Below are positions 1 to 8,246 of a stretch of 64,000 nt of DNA, piece after piece. How positions within the stretch are numbered: position 1 is the first letter of the stretch; each line of letters starts with the position of its first letter. The DNA comes from Natronoarchaeum rubrum (GTDB taxonomy: Archaea; Halobacteriota; Halobacteria; Halobacteriales; Natronoarchaeaceae). Both the position numbers and the translations under genes were made by a program. The notes beneath the pieces were generated by a model, which saw only the letters and a list, made by a program, of their open reading frames with translations, did no database searches and was not told the origin of the DNA. Location: contig NZ_JANHDP010000007.1 of NCBI RefSeq assembly GCF_024494695.1, positions 1 to 64,000 of the forward strand, given 5' to 3'.

Positions 1-10
1 CCTTTCGAGA

Positions 11-38
11 ACTAAAACGACGAACCTCTTCGTTTAGT
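11..38. repeat. imperfect hairpin at left edge of window
   Basis: ACTAAAACGA (11-20) is followed by TCGTTTAGT (30-38), an inverted repeat with one bulged base. A second small hairpin, AGCAG-AAA-CTGCT, lies at 59-71. The first ~130 bases look clearly richer in A/T than the rest of the window. No gene is supported in 1-259; reading frames through it are interrupted or low-complexity. It could be the tail of a transcript or an accessory segment that begins outside the window. Confidence 0.35.
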
Positions 39-178
39 AATAGCTTTAGCCACGCCAAAGCAGAAACTGCTGATCAGTGGCTCAGATCGTTCGCATTTGC
101 ATGGAATCAGCTTATCTGAACACGACCCGGACAGCCGTCCAAAAGGGTTTGCGAGCACCCGAACGGTGCCGGTTCTCC

Positions 179-244
179 GGGACGCCGAAACGGGGGCGGC
201 GGGACGCCGAAGCAGGGGCGGCGGGACGCCGAAGCAGGGGCGGC
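179..244. repeat. 22-bp tandem repeat, three copies
   Basis: Three head-to-tail 22-bp units run 179-200, 201-222 and 223-244. Copies 2 and 3 are identical; copy 1 differs at two positions. The core GGGACGCCGAAGC also occurs near 42925, in the other noncoding repeat region of this window. It sits just beyond the stop of the minus-strand gene 260-529, so it is not coding for that protein. Confidence 0.85.
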
Positions 245-259
245 GTCACGCAGCGGCGA

Positions 260-529
260 TCAGAGCTGGCGTCGCTCGACCTCGGCGTCGATCCCCGCGG
301 CCGTCAGATCCTCCCGGATGCGCTCCCGGAGCGGCCCGGGAACGGCGTCACGACTGACCGGAACGGCCGTCTCGCCGTCCTCTTTGACTTTCCAGTAGAG
401 CACGCACTCGCTGGGGTCGTAGAACTCGATGCTGTACGCGTCGCCCGCGCCCTGGTAGTGAACGCGCGCGGCGAAGTCTTCGGCGCGCCACCCCTCCCGT
501 TCGGCGAGCGCGTCGACGTGGTCGCTCAT
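260..529 (-). CDS. small acidic haloarchaeal protein, function unknown
   Basis: An 89-residue soluble acidic protein with no signal peptide or membrane segment. Codon use is typical of its neighbours, which supports it being real. The middle (about residues 24-55) has alternating hydrophobic and aromatic residues (YSIEFYDPSECVLYWKVK), suggesting a small beta-rich fold. It resembles conserved haloarchaeal proteins of unknown function; I cannot name a reaction. It is divergent from the SOUL-family gene at 635, with about 100 bases between them for promoters of both. Confidence 0.75.
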   Translation of the reverse strand: MSDHVDALAEREGWRAEDFAARVHYQGAGDAYSIEFYDPSECVLYWKVKEDGETAVPVSRDAVPGPLRERIREDLTAAGIDAEVERRQL

Positions 530-634
530 GTCTTCCTCTGGAGTCAGCGGGCGCGTAGGCGTTACGATCGCTCGCTCCTCGCGAGCATCCGATCGGCGAC
601 GAGACTTATCACCCGTCGACTGGTACTGGTTGAC

Positions 635-1249
635 ATGGAACTCTCACCGAAGTCGATCGCAGCAGTCGGCGGCGGCGCGCTGGCGGCGTGGACGGCGTGG
701 GGGCTGTACGCGAGACGGAGCGCCGACCCCGTGCCCGCGACGACCGTCAAGCGGCTCGACGGCGTCGAACTCCGCCGGTACCCGCCGATCGCGGTCGCCG
801 AGACGACTGCCGACGACCAGATGACCGCGTTTCGGCGTCTGTACGACTACATCACGGGCGCCAACGAGACGACGACCGAGATCGAGATGACGGCGCCGGT
901 TCGAACGGGGTCGGCGGAGATCCCGATGACCGCGCCGGTTCGATCCGTGGAGGAGGAGGGCAGCATGACGATGGGGTTCTACCTCCCGCCCGAGTACGGC
1001 GTCGAGACGCCGCCGACGCCGACCGACGACGACGTGACGGTGACCAGCGAGGCCGAGCGCGTGCTGGCGGTGCGCTCGTTCTCGTGGTACGCGACGTCGG
1101 GACGGGTCGATCGGATCGAGCGCGACCTGCTCGACGCGCTCGACGAGTACGGCGTGGAGACGGTCGGCGAGCCGTTCTTGCTGCGCTACGACGACCCCTG
1201 GACGCCGCCGTTCATGCGCCGGAACGAGGTCGCGATAGAAGTCGCCTGA
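635..1249 (+). CDS. SOUL/HBP family heme-binding-like protein
   Basis: 204 residues. An N-terminal hydrophobic segment (about 8-26) probably anchors or exports the protein. The rest matches the SOUL/HBP fold: VKRLDGVELRRYPPIAVAET near the start, two EMTAPVR/PMTAPVR repeats in the middle, and a C-terminal NEVAIEV strand, all characteristic of the family. Family members bind heme or other tetrapyrroles or act in unknown roles. The ATG at 635 was chosen because an upstream in-frame extension is low-complexity and a TATA-like CTTAT lies about 28 bases before it. Function in archaea is unproven. Confidence 0.85.
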   Translation: MELSPKSIAAVGGGALAAWTAWGLYARRSADPVPATTVKRLDGVELRRYPPIAVAETTADDQMTAFRRLYDYITGANETTTEIEMTAPVRTGSAEIPMTAPVRSVEEEGSMTMGFYLPPEYGVETPPTPTDDDVTVTSEAERVLAVRSFSWYATSGRVDRIERDLLDALDEYGVETVGEPFLLRYDDPWTPPFMRRNEVAIEVA

Positions 1250-1273
1250 CGCGAAAAGGCGCTCTCGGATCGG

Positions 1274-1777
1274 CTACTCGTCGTGGTACTCGATCTCGAT
1301 CCGGTCGCCCTCGGTGACGTTGTTGTCGGCCATGAACCCCTTCGGCACTTCGAGGACGTATTCCCCTCGACCCGGGTACTCCATGGACCCGCCGTCCTCG
1401 TTCGGGCCGGGTTTTCGAGCCTCGTGGATCTCGTTGATTCGGTTGTCGCTCCCGATGAACACGATGTCAATGCCGAATGACATATTCGGCATTATATACG
1501 TGTGCCGGCCCTCGCTGTCGTGGACGAACAGCATTCCGTGCCCTTCGTCGAGCGAGTCGTGCTCGCTCAGCCCCGTGCGACGCTCGTGGGGCGTGTCCGC
1601 GACCTCAGTTTGGACGACGGCGAGTCGCTCGCCGCTCTCGTCGCTGATCGTCACCGTCGCCTCGCCGTACTGATCGGCCCACGGCGTCGGGACGAGTCCC
1701 GCCTGAACCGCGAGCACGCCGACGAGCAGGAGGGCGGTCAGGCTGCCGATCGCCACGGTCGCGCGGGTGTCCGCCAT
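1274..1777 (-). CDS. DUF192 family exported protein
   Basis: 167 residues. A hydrophobic N-terminal segment (about 10-28) looks like a membrane anchor. The body (about 40-165) carries DUF192 hallmarks: the TPHERRTGLSEHDSL stretch, GMLFVHDSEGRHTYIMPNM, FIGSDNRI and a final EVPKGFMADNNVTEGDRIEI. Function of DUF192 is not established; proteins are usually periplasmic or extracellular small beta domains. It is convergent with the SOUL gene (25 bases between the two stops), so the two are not co-transcribed. Confidence 0.88.
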   Translation of the reverse strand: MADTRATVAIGSLTALLLVGVLAVQAGLVPTPWADQYGEATVTISDESGERLAVVQTEVADTPHERRTGLSEHDSLDEGHGMLFVHDSEGRHTYIMPNMSFGIDIVFIGSDNRINEIHEARKPGPNEDGGSMEYPGRGEYVLEVPKGFMADNNVTEGDRIEIEYHDE

Positions 1778-1863
1778 ACAGCGTATTCTGGGGGCGTTTC
1801 GACGTAAGGCTACCGACCGAGAGAGAAAGCGTTATTTCGTCGGATCGTCTGGGTGGGAACGTC

Positions 1864-1937
1864 GGGTTCGTAGTCTAGCTGGTTATGACGTGGCCTTTAC
1901 AAGGCCGAGATCGGCGGTTCGAACCCGCCCGAACCCA
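1864..1937 (+). tRNA. tRNA-Val (anticodon UAC)
   Basis: A full 74-base cloverleaf can be drawn. The acceptor arms GGGTTCG and CGAACCC pair perfectly, with A73 following. The anticodon stem TGGCC/GGCCG encloses loop TTTACAA (U33, anticodon TAC, reads GUA). The T arm is GGCGG-TTCGAAC-CCGCC. CCA is not encoded as part of the gene. No intron. The 3' end is partly duplicated 120 bases downstream. Confidence 0.97.
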
Positions 1938-1982
1938 TCATTTTGCGACGAACGGACGTGAGGAGCAAACTACTGGACGAGT

Positions 1983-2054
1983 GGCGGGTTCGAACCCTGG
2001 AAGGCGCGCGCAACGTAGTGAGCACGTCTTCCTCCGGTTCGAACCCGCCCGAAC
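1983..2054. repeat. hairpin plus direct copy of tRNA-Val 3' end
   Basis: GGCGGGTTCGAACC (1983-1996) and GGTTCGAACCCGCC (2036-2049) form a perfect 14-bp inverted repeat; inside it GGAAG (1999-2003) pairs with CTTCC (2028-2032). The right arm is also part of an exact 20-base direct copy (2035-2054) of tRNA-Val bases 1915-1934, and the match resumes for two bases after one mismatch. The insert between the direct copies is 100 bases. It resembles the arrangements at 35298-35452 and 53958-54085. Confidence 0.85.
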
Positions 2055-2116
2055 TCACTGCTTCGAGATGCCCGCCGTACGCAACGACTTTGCCGCGCCG
2101 GACGCCGATATCGAGC

Positions 2117-2914
2117 ATGACGTACGCGGACCTGCACGTCCACACGACGGCCTCGGACGGCGAGCTGACGCCTGAACGACTGCCCGAGGCCGCGCGCGAG
2201 GCCGGCGTCGCGGTCGTCGCGATCACCGACCACGACCGGCTTCATCCCGACCTCGATCGGCCGGTGACGACGTGCGACGGCGTCACCGTGATCCGGGGCA
2301 TCGAGTTGCGCGTCGAGGCGCCGAGCGGGCAGCGCGTCGATCTGTTGGGCTACGGCGCCCGGGCGACCGCAGCGCTCGACGCCGAAGTCGAGCGGCTCCA
2401 ACGCGATCGCATCGAGCGCGGGAGAGCGGTCGTCGAGTCGGTCGAGGACCACACCGGCGTCGAACTCGACGTCGAGATCCACGAGGGCGTCGGACGGCCC
2501 CACGTCGCGCGGGCGATCGGCGACAGCCCCGAGCTCTCCCACGACTACCAGGACGCCTTCGACGAGCTGATCGGGTCGGACTGTCCGTGCTACGTCGCTC
2601 GGTCGATCCCGTCGTTCGAGCGGGGGCGGCGAGTGCTCGACGACGCCTGCGGGCTCGTCGGGCTGGCCCACCCGCTGCGGTACGACGACTCGGAGGCGGC
2701 GCTCGACCTGACGAGCGACCTCGACGCCGTCGAGCGGAACTACCCGTACGGAGAGCCCGTCGATCCCGCCCCGGTCGAGCGGGCGATCCGCGAGCACGAT
2801 CTGATCGCGACCGGCGGTAGCGACGCTCACGACGACCGACTGGGCCGAGCGGGGCTCTCGGCGGAGGAGTACCGGCCGATCGCGGCGGCCGTCGAGGGGG
2901 CGAGCGCGCCGTGA
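2117..2914 (+). CDS. PHP domain metal-dependent phosphoesterase
   Basis: 265 residues. PHP-domain metal-binding motifs are clear: DLHVHTTASDG at 5-15, ITDHD at about 36-40 and GGSDAHDD near residue 235, plus GRPHVAR and GLAHPLRY. These bind two or three divalent metals in phosphoesterases of the YciV/RNase AM type and in histidinol phosphatase. Length fits a stand-alone PHP enzyme. The substrate is not evident; RNA 5'-ends or small phosphates are both possible. The ATG at 2117 is chosen because upstream sequence in frame belongs to the tRNA-end repeat region. Confidence 0.9.
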   Translation: MTYADLHVHTTASDGELTPERLPEAAREAGVAVVAITDHDRLHPDLDRPVTTCDGVTVIRGIELRVEAPSGQRVDLLGYGARATAALDAEVERLQRDRIERGRAVVESVEDHTGVELDVEIHEGVGRPHVARAIGDSPELSHDYQDAFDELIGSDCPCYVARSIPSFERGRRVLDDACGLVGLAHPLRYDDSEAALDLTSDLDAVERNYPYGEPVDPAPVERAIREHDLIATGGSDAHDDRLGRAGLSAEEYRPIAAAVEGASAP

Positions 2915-3001
2915 CGCCGGCCGTGAGCGCGCCGCGGGCGATCGTGTGCCCCACGCGTCCGAAGCCGTAGCGTTCAAACTGTTCGGGCAGCTAGTGGGGG
3001 T

Positions 3002-3166
3002 ATGCAGTGTCATTACTGCGACGACGACGCCACCGTCGCCGCCGAGTCCGACGGTATCAAGGTGGGCCTCTGCGAGATGCACTTTCAGGAGCGTCTCGAG
3101 GAGCTCGCGGAGTCCGACGCCTTCGACGACCTCCGGGAGCAGATCGACGTCGACCACCGGGAGTGA
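3002..3166 (+). CDS. 54-residue zinc-finger-like protein
   Basis: A short gene starting MQCHYCDDDATVAAESDG and ending VDHRE. C-H-x-C (residues 3-6) and C-x-x-H (about 24-27, LCEMHF) give four possible zinc ligands, followed by an acidic helix. It resembles haloarchaeal small proteins annotated as DUF6757, from memory. It lies 87 bases after the PHP gene on the same strand and could be in its transcript. Confidence 0.8.
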   Translation: MQCHYCDDDATVAAESDGIKVGLCEMHFQERLEELAESDAFDDLREQIDVDHRE

Positions 3167-3300
3167 CCGGCTCGCGTCGCTCGTAGCTGCCCTCGTGCCT
3201 TCGACTGATTCTCGGCGAATCACCGATGACGAGCGCTGACGCCCTCGTTGTGGACGTTTGACAGAACATATAGATTCTTTACGTTCGAGACAGTAGCGGT

Positions 3301-4167
3301 ATGTATCTGATGGATCTATTGCAGATTCTGGTCATCGTCGCCCTGGTGGCCGGGACGGCCGTCGGCGCCCTTCTGCTGGCCTGCGTGGGGCGGACGCGTC
3401 TCTCGGAGACGCTCCGCTCCCCCGCCGAGCGGAGGCGCCGTTTTCGGGAAGTGCTGCCTTACCTCGGCGCCCTCGTTGCCGTACTGCTGGTTAACAAGGG
3501 GTTGTTGCAGTACAGCCTGCAGACCTCGCGGTACGTCGGCCTCAAGATCACCGGGACGATCATCGAGATCGAGGGCGAGTTCGTCGCCTGGGTACAGCAG
3601 CTGTTCCCGGCGAGTGCAGTGCTTTATTTCTCGGCCATCTACGTGTTCGGCTACGTCGTGTTGCTGGTGTTCCCGATCCTGGCGTACTTTTTCACCGACC
3701 GCCTGCGATACCTGAAGGTGCTGCTGACTGCGTACGCGATCAACTACGGCTCCGGCGTGATCTGTTATACGCTCTTTGTCGCCTACGGGCCGCGCAACTC
3801 GATCCCGCAGGACGCCGCTCCGCTCCTGTACACCGAGTTCCCGTCGGTGATGACGCTCACGTCGATGATCAACTACAGCTCGAACGTGTTCCCGTCGCTG
3901 CACACCTCCATGTCGCTGACGGCGATGCTCCTGGCGATGATGAGCCGCGAGGAGTTCCCCAAGTGGACGCCGATCGCAACGACGCTCGCGGTCAGCGTGA
4001 TGATCGCGACGATGTACCTGGGCATCCACTGGCTCACCGACGTCGTCGCGGGCATCGTGCTCGGCGCCGTCGCGGTGTACGCTGCCGATCGCATCGTCGA
4101 CCGCACCGAGAAGTTCCTCGTTCGGCGTCGCAACCAGTCCAAGAACTCGCCCAACTGGTCCGACTAA
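3301..4167 (+). CDS. PAP2 superfamily membrane phosphatase
   Basis: 288 residues with about six membrane segments. The PAP2 signature is split as YGPRN (about 162-166), PSLHTS (H201) and GIHWLTDVVAG (H243, D247). The His pair and Asp form the catalytic core of lipid phosphatases and of inositol-phosphorylceramide-synthase-like enzymes; the wide spacing resembles the latter subgroup. It probably removes or transfers a phosphate-headgroup on a membrane lipid. A TATA-like CATATAG lies near 3267-3273, about 30 bases upstream. Its 3' end overlaps the convergent gene by four bases. Confidence 0.88.
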   Translation: MYLMDLLQILVIVALVAGTAVGALLLACVGRTRLSETLRSPAERRRRFREVLPYLGALVAVLLVNKGLLQYSLQTSRYVGLKITGTIIEIEGEFVAWVQQLFPASAVLYFSAIYVFGYVVLLVFPILAYFFTDRLRYLKVLLTAYAINYGSGVICYTLFVAYGPRNSIPQDAAPLLYTEFPSVMTLTSMINYSSNVFPSLHTSMSLTAMLLAMMSREEFPKWTPIATTLAVSVMIATMYLGIHWLTDVVAGIVLGAVAVYAADRIVDRTEKFLVRRRNQSKNSPNWSD

Positions 4168-5597
4168 AACCAGCGGACCAGCGGCGCGACCACGACGGCG
4201 ACCCACAGCAAGGCGCCGAGTCGCAGCGACCGTCCTTTCTCCGCGGCGCCCGCGGCCAGTAGCCCGACGGCCAGCACGACGCCGAGGCGGTGGACCAGCG
4301 TCTCGACGGGCAGTACGGCGACGCCAAGCAGCGCGTAGTCGACCGTGATCCCGAGCGCGACGCCGGTCGAGGCGACCACGAAGCTGCGGAACTCGTCGAG
4401 ACCGCGCGCCGGGAGGTACGCGACCAGCGGCAGCCCGACCGGCACGAGCGGATAACACAGCGCGACGACGAGCTTCGGCGAGCCCGGGAGCAGGCGTTCG
4501 AGGTAGATGCCGGAGGCGCGGACGAACAGCAGCGCCGACAGCGTCGCCCCGAACAGCACGAGGTATCGAAGGTCGATGTCGGCCGCGACGGTGACGAGCC
4601 GCGCCCGCGAGCGCTCGACGGTTCGCGAGACGCGGTCCAGCGACACTGGCGCGCTCGACGCCAGCGCGCCGACGAGGCCGGCCGCGAGCGCCGCGGCCGC
4701 GAGCAATCCCCGGGCCTGCGCGACGCCGATGCCCGGCAGCGCGGCGAGCGGGACGGCGGCGGTCCCGAGCGCGGCGTCGGCCGTCGCGTTGCCCGCGGCG
4801 GTCGCCCCCGCTCCGGTGGCGTTCGGGAGCCGGACGGCGCCGCCGCGCAGGTCGATCTCGGTCACCCAGCCGTCCGTGTCCAGCGGGTCGGACGTGGCGT
4901 AGTACTCGCGAGTGACCGACTCGACGAACGGCTGGCCCATGAAATCGGTTTCGACGTACTGCTGGGCGCGCTCGTTGCTGTCGACGCTGTGACGCAGCCC
5001 GAACCAGTCCCAGTGCTCCTGGTGGGCCTGCATCGCCACCCAGCGCTCCTCGTCGTCGATCGGCTCGTACAGCCGGACGTGGTACCGCGAGCCCAGGTAG
5101 TCGCCGTCGTGGAACTGGCCCGATTCGGCCATCCAGTAGCCCGCGGGCGTCCCGTCCTCGCGAGCGACGTTGGCGACGTACGTGTACCGGGTCGCGCCGC
5201 GGGCGCTCTCCCACGCGATCGCCGTCCCGTTCGGCCCCGGCGGCGCGGCGGTCGGGTCCCGATCGGACTGCGCGCTCGCGGTCCGGTTCCAGTCGGCGTT
5301 GGTCCGGGCGACCAGCGCGTGGCGGACGTCGGCGGCGTCGCCGTAGACGACGACGTTGATCGACAGCGTCTTCGACGGGAACGCCCGCGTCCGACTGGTG
5401 TAGGGCCACAGCGCGGTGTCGTTGCCCGTCTCGACCAGCTGGACGTTCCGATCGGGGTGGTACTGCGCGCGGGTGTCGTCGGTGAAGGCCACCCCGCCTG
5501 CGCCGATCGCGACCACGCTCAGGACGACCGCGGCCAGCGCGATGACGACGAGCCGGTTCGAGTCCGCCACGGCGGCCGGTACGGTGACCGAGCGCAT
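4164..5597 (-). CDS. membrane protein with extracytoplasmic domain, LssY_C-like
   Basis: 477 residues. One N-terminal membrane segment (about 15-38), a large outside domain (about 45-290), then about five or six membrane segments to the C-terminus. The outside domain has an H-x-R-L-Y stretch and QAHQEHWDWFGLRHSVDSN followed by ERAQQYVETDF, a pattern that recalls the LssY C-terminal domain. That likeness is my inference from motif order only. Function unknown. The gene is convergent with the PAP2 gene with a 4-base overlap; LssY_C and PAP2 domains are fused in some bacterial proteins, which makes the neighbourhood suggestive. Confidence 0.75.
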   Translation of the reverse strand: MRSVTVPAAVADSNRLVVIALAAVVLSVVAIGAGGVAFTDDTRAQYHPDRNVQLVETGNDTALWPYTSRTRAFPSKTLSINVVVYGDAADVRHALVARTNADWNRTASAQSDRDPTAAPPGPNGTAIAWESARGATRYTYVANVAREDGTPAGYWMAESGQFHDGDYLGSRYHVRLYEPIDDEERWVAMQAHQEHWDWFGLRHSVDSNERAQQYVETDFMGQPFVESVTREYYATSDPLDTDGWVTEIDLRGGAVRLPNATGAGATAAGNATADAALGTAAVPLAALPGIGVAQARGLLAAAALAAGLVGALASSAPVSLDRVSRTVERSRARLVTVAADIDLRYLVLFGATLSALLFVRASGIYLERLLPGSPKLVVALCYPLVPVGLPLVAYLPARGLDEFRSFVVASTGVALGITVDYALLGVAVLPVETLVHRLGVVLAVGLLAAGAAEKGRSLRLGALLWVAVVVAPLVRWF

Positions 5598-5735
5598 AAG
5601 GGTGTTAACCGGTTGCTACTCGGTGATTACCGGTCGGTTGCGGATCGCGCCCGGATCGGCGACGAGGCGTTCCGTCGCATCGGACACCGCGCGGCGCCGC
5701 CGCGACGTCGGCATCGCTTCCGCGTCGCGATGACG

Positions 5736-5744
5736 AAATTTATG
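5736..5744 (+). promoter_or_regulatory. TATA-like box for MoxR gene
   Basis: AAATTTATG is centred about 29 bases before the ATG at 5769, the spacing of a leaderless archaeal promoter. It decides between the ATG at 5769 and upstream in-frame ATGs at 5730 and 5742, which fall in or before the box. Confidence 0.6.
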
Positions 5745-5768
5745 CCGATGGACGGCCAAGCCGCGATC

Positions 5769-6734
5769 ATGTCAGTATCACGATCGGAAGATGTCGCCGA
5801 GCGAGTGATCGACGAGGTGCTCGGCGCCGTCGTCGCCGACCGCCGCCTGATGGAGACGCTGCTGACGGGCGTGCTCGGGCGGGGCCACGTTCTGCTGGAG
5901 GACGTTCCGGGTACCGGGAAGACCCTGACCGCGCGGAGCCTCGCGACCGCGCTGGGCCTGGAGTTCAATCGCCTCCAGTTCACGCCGGACCTGCTGCCCG
6001 CCGACGTGACGGGCTCGTACGTGTTCGACGAGAACGCGGGTAGCTTCGAGTTCAACGAGGGGCCGATCTTCGCGAACGTCGTGCTGGCCGACGAGATCAA
6101 CCGCTCGCCGCCCAAGACTCAGGCTGCACTGCTCGAAGCCATGGAGGAAGGTCAGGTCACCGTCGACGGGACGACCCACGAGCTGCCCGAGCCGTTCCTC
6201 GTGATCGCGACCCAGAACCCCGTCGAGCAGGAAGGGACGTTCGAGCTACCCGAGGCCCAGCGCGACCGCTTCATGATCAAAACCTCGATCGGGTACCCCG
6301 ACGCCGCCGGCGAACGCGAACTGATCGACCGGCGGGCCGACCGCACCGCCCAGGCGCCGGCGGTTGAGTCCGTGATCGACGCGGACGCCGTGCGCGAGCT
6401 GCGCCGGATCCCCGAGCAGGTCGCCGTCGAGGACGAACTCCGGGACTACGTCGTCGCGGTCTGCCGGGAAACGCGGGCGGATCGGCGCGTCGACGTCGGC
6501 GTCTCGCCGCGCGGCGTCCAGCGGCTGTTCGAGGCCAGCCGCGCCCGCGCCGCCATCGAGGGCCGCGAGTACGTCGTTCCCGACGACGTGCTCGCGGTCG
6601 CCGAGCCCGTGCTGGCCCACCGGCTCGTGCTGACGGCCGAGACCTCGGTCCGAGAGACCTCCAGGAGAGACGTCGTCCGCGACGTGCTGGACCGAGTCGA
6701 GGTGCCGGCGATGACGGCGCCGGACGCTTCGTAG
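5769..6734 (+). CDS. MoxR-family AAA+ ATPase (module 1)
   Basis: 321 residues. Walker A is GTGKT within EDVPGTGKTLTARS (about 44-57); Walker B/sensor region is ADEINRSPPKTQAALLEAM (about 107-125); the MoxR-specific Glu-rich beta-hairpin insert and EGTFELPEAQRDRF follow. A C-terminal AAA lid (SPRGVQRLFEASRARA) completes the family architecture. MoxR proteins act as chaperone-like ATPases that mature partner complexes, usually encoded beside DUF58 and von Willebrand proteins. It converges on the DUF58 operon at 6771-13810 and is the likely ATPase of that module. It is paralogous to the gene at 45458. Confidence 0.93.
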   Translation: MSVSRSEDVAERVIDEVLGAVVADRRLMETLLTGVLGRGHVLLEDVPGTGKTLTARSLATALGLEFNRLQFTPDLLPADVTGSYVFDENAGSFEFNEGPIFANVVLADEINRSPPKTQAALLEAMEEGQVTVDGTTHELPEPFLVIATQNPVEQEGTFELPEAQRDRFMIKTSIGYPDAAGERELIDRRADRTAQAPAVESVIDADAVRELRRIPEQVAVEDELRDYVVAVCRETRADRRVDVGVSPRGVQRLFEASRARAAIEGREYVVPDDVLAVAEPVLAHRLVLTAETSVRETSRRDVVRDVLDRVEVPAMTAPDAS

Positions 6735-6770
6735 GTCGCCCCCGCGTTCTCGTAGCTCTCCCCTGCGTTC

Positions 6771-8246
6771 TTACAGCGGCGCGGACCCTCGCTTACGGGC
6801 GTACAGCGCCAGCGCGACGACCAGCGCGGCGCCGAAGCCGACCGCGAGCACGACCGGGCCGGCGACGGCTCGCTCGACCAGCGGCCCGAGCCGTCGGAGG
6901 CCGACCGCCAGCGCGACCGCGACGACGGTCGCGAGCGTCCCGACCGCGACGCTCCCGCCCGCCCTGACCAGCGCCGAGCGCTCGACGGCGGCGTCGGTAC
7001 CCAGCTCGGCGCCCATCGTCGCTCCCATCCGGCCGACGTCCCAGACGATCGCCGCGGCGCCGACGGCGACCAGCGGCGCCACGACGCCGCTCCCGCGCAG
7101 CGCGACGACGACCGACGCCGCGAGCAAGCCGCCGGCACAGACGTACGGGCCGAGGGCGTCGCGCCGGCCGCTCGCCCTCGCGACGCCGCGGAGGCCGAGC
7201 AGTACGAGCGCGGTGCCGACGAGAACGCCGCCGACCCCGCCGAACACGGCGGACCAGCTGTTCAGCGCCGATGGATGGACGACCGCGTGTCCGACGCCCG
7301 GGAGCCGAACGAGCGCGGCCGTCGCGCCCGCGACGACCCCGACCAGCGCGACCGCGGCGACGATGCTCAGCAGGACCGTGATCCGGATCGCGTCGGCGCC
7401 GTCCTCGTCCCACGCCCACGAGATGCCGGCGCGGGCGACGAACGCCAGCGCAGCCAGCCCTACAACGACGATCGGGACGAGCCGGACGAGCGGGCTGCCG
7501 GTCACGATCGTTAGCGCCCGCCAGATCGGTGTCGCGATCGCGTACAGCAACTCGTAGCCGCCCAGCACGCCGACGATCGCGGCGATACCAGCGACCCCGA
7601 GCAGCCGGCGGCCGAGCCGCTTCGCGCCGGCCGATCGTTGCCGGAGCTGTCGGTTGATCGGCCGCCGCTCGTCCGCCGTCGTCGGCGTCGATCCGAGGGC
7701 GGCGCCGGTGGCAAGCGCGGCGACGCCGTACAGCGCCAGCACCGTACCGACGGCCGGGCTGCCGGCGTTCCAGTCGAGCACGGCCACGACGCCGGCGAGC
7801 GCGAGGATCGACCCGCCGAAGACGGGTACTAGCACCCCGAAGGACAGGAACGCGGCGAACGCCGAGACGCCGCCGCCGGCGAGCCCCTCCGACGACAGGC
7901 TCCCGCGTCCCGCCCCGACGCCGCCCAGCGCCGCCAGCCACAGCAGCGCCGCCAGCGACACCGAGACGTCCGCGGCGCCCGGGGCCTGCCCGGCGATGGG
8001 AACCAGCGCCCCGATCGCGATCGACGCGGTCACCAGCGCGACGCCGCGGGCGACCTGTCGCGTCGGCGTCCGCTCGCCCTCGAAGGCGGTCAGTCCCAGC
8101 GCGAGCAGCCCGCCGCTGAGCGCGCCCAGCGCCGGCGCCGCGGAGGTGGCCGTCAGCGCGAGCGTCGCGACGCCGACGGCGGCGACTGCAGCCGTCGCGA
8201 GCGCGACCGGCCGCGGCGTCTCGGTCGGTGACGGATCGACGCTCAC
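6771..8246 (-). CDS. polytopic membrane protein of MoxR/DUF58 module 1
   Basis: 491 residues, almost wholly hydrophobic, with about twelve predicted membrane segments and short Arg-rich loops (for example RRPINRQLRQRS near residue 200). No catalytic motif is visible. It is the last gene of the operon and overlaps the DUF58 gene by four bases (ATGA), so translation is probably coupled. From memory it matches haloarchaeal proteins annotated DUF7519, which accompany DUF58 genes. It may be the membrane scaffold or channel of the complex; this is inference. Confidence 0.82.
   Translation of the reverse strand: MSVDPSPTETPRPVALATAAVAAVGVATLALTATSAAPALGALSGGLLALGLTAFEGERTPTRQVARGVALVTASIAIGALVPIAGQAPGAADVSVSLAALLWLAALGGVGAGRGSLSSEGLAGGGVSAFAAFLSFGVLVPVFGGSILALAGVVAVLDWNAGSPAVGTVLALYGVAALATGAALGSTPTTADERRPINRQLRQRSAGAKRLGRRLLGVAGIAAIVGVLGGYELLYAIATPIWRALTIVTGSPLVRLVPIVVVGLAALAFVARAGISWAWDEDGADAIRITVLLSIVAAVALVGVVAGATAALVRLPGVGHAVVHPSALNSWSAVFGGVGGVLVGTALVLLGLRGVARASGRRDALGPYVCAGGLLAASVVVALRGSGVVAPLVAVGAAAIVWDVGRMGATMGAELGTDAAVERSALVRAGGSVAVGTLATVVAVALAVGLRRLGPLVERAVAGPVVLAVGFGAALVVALALYARKRGSAPL

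Noticed and set aside
179..244. CRISPR array
   Set aside because: Repeats are adjacent with no unique spacers and no cas genes are present.
77..634. Long plus-strand extension before the SOUL-family protein and a second frame at 97-357
   Set aside because: Arg/Gly/Ala-rich shadow of the minus-strand gene and of the 22-bp tandem repeat; no conserved motif and the TATA-like box fits the ATG at 635.
1864..2056. Attachment sites of a full integrated element (attL/attR)
   Set aside because: Only about 100 bases lie between the copies and no integrase or cargo is present, so a complete provirus or integrative element is excluded; scar or mini-element only.
1897..2226. Minus-strand frame reading SGGFEPP twice
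   Set aside because: Antisense of the tRNA-Val 3' end and its copy; a well-known type of false gene over tRNAs.
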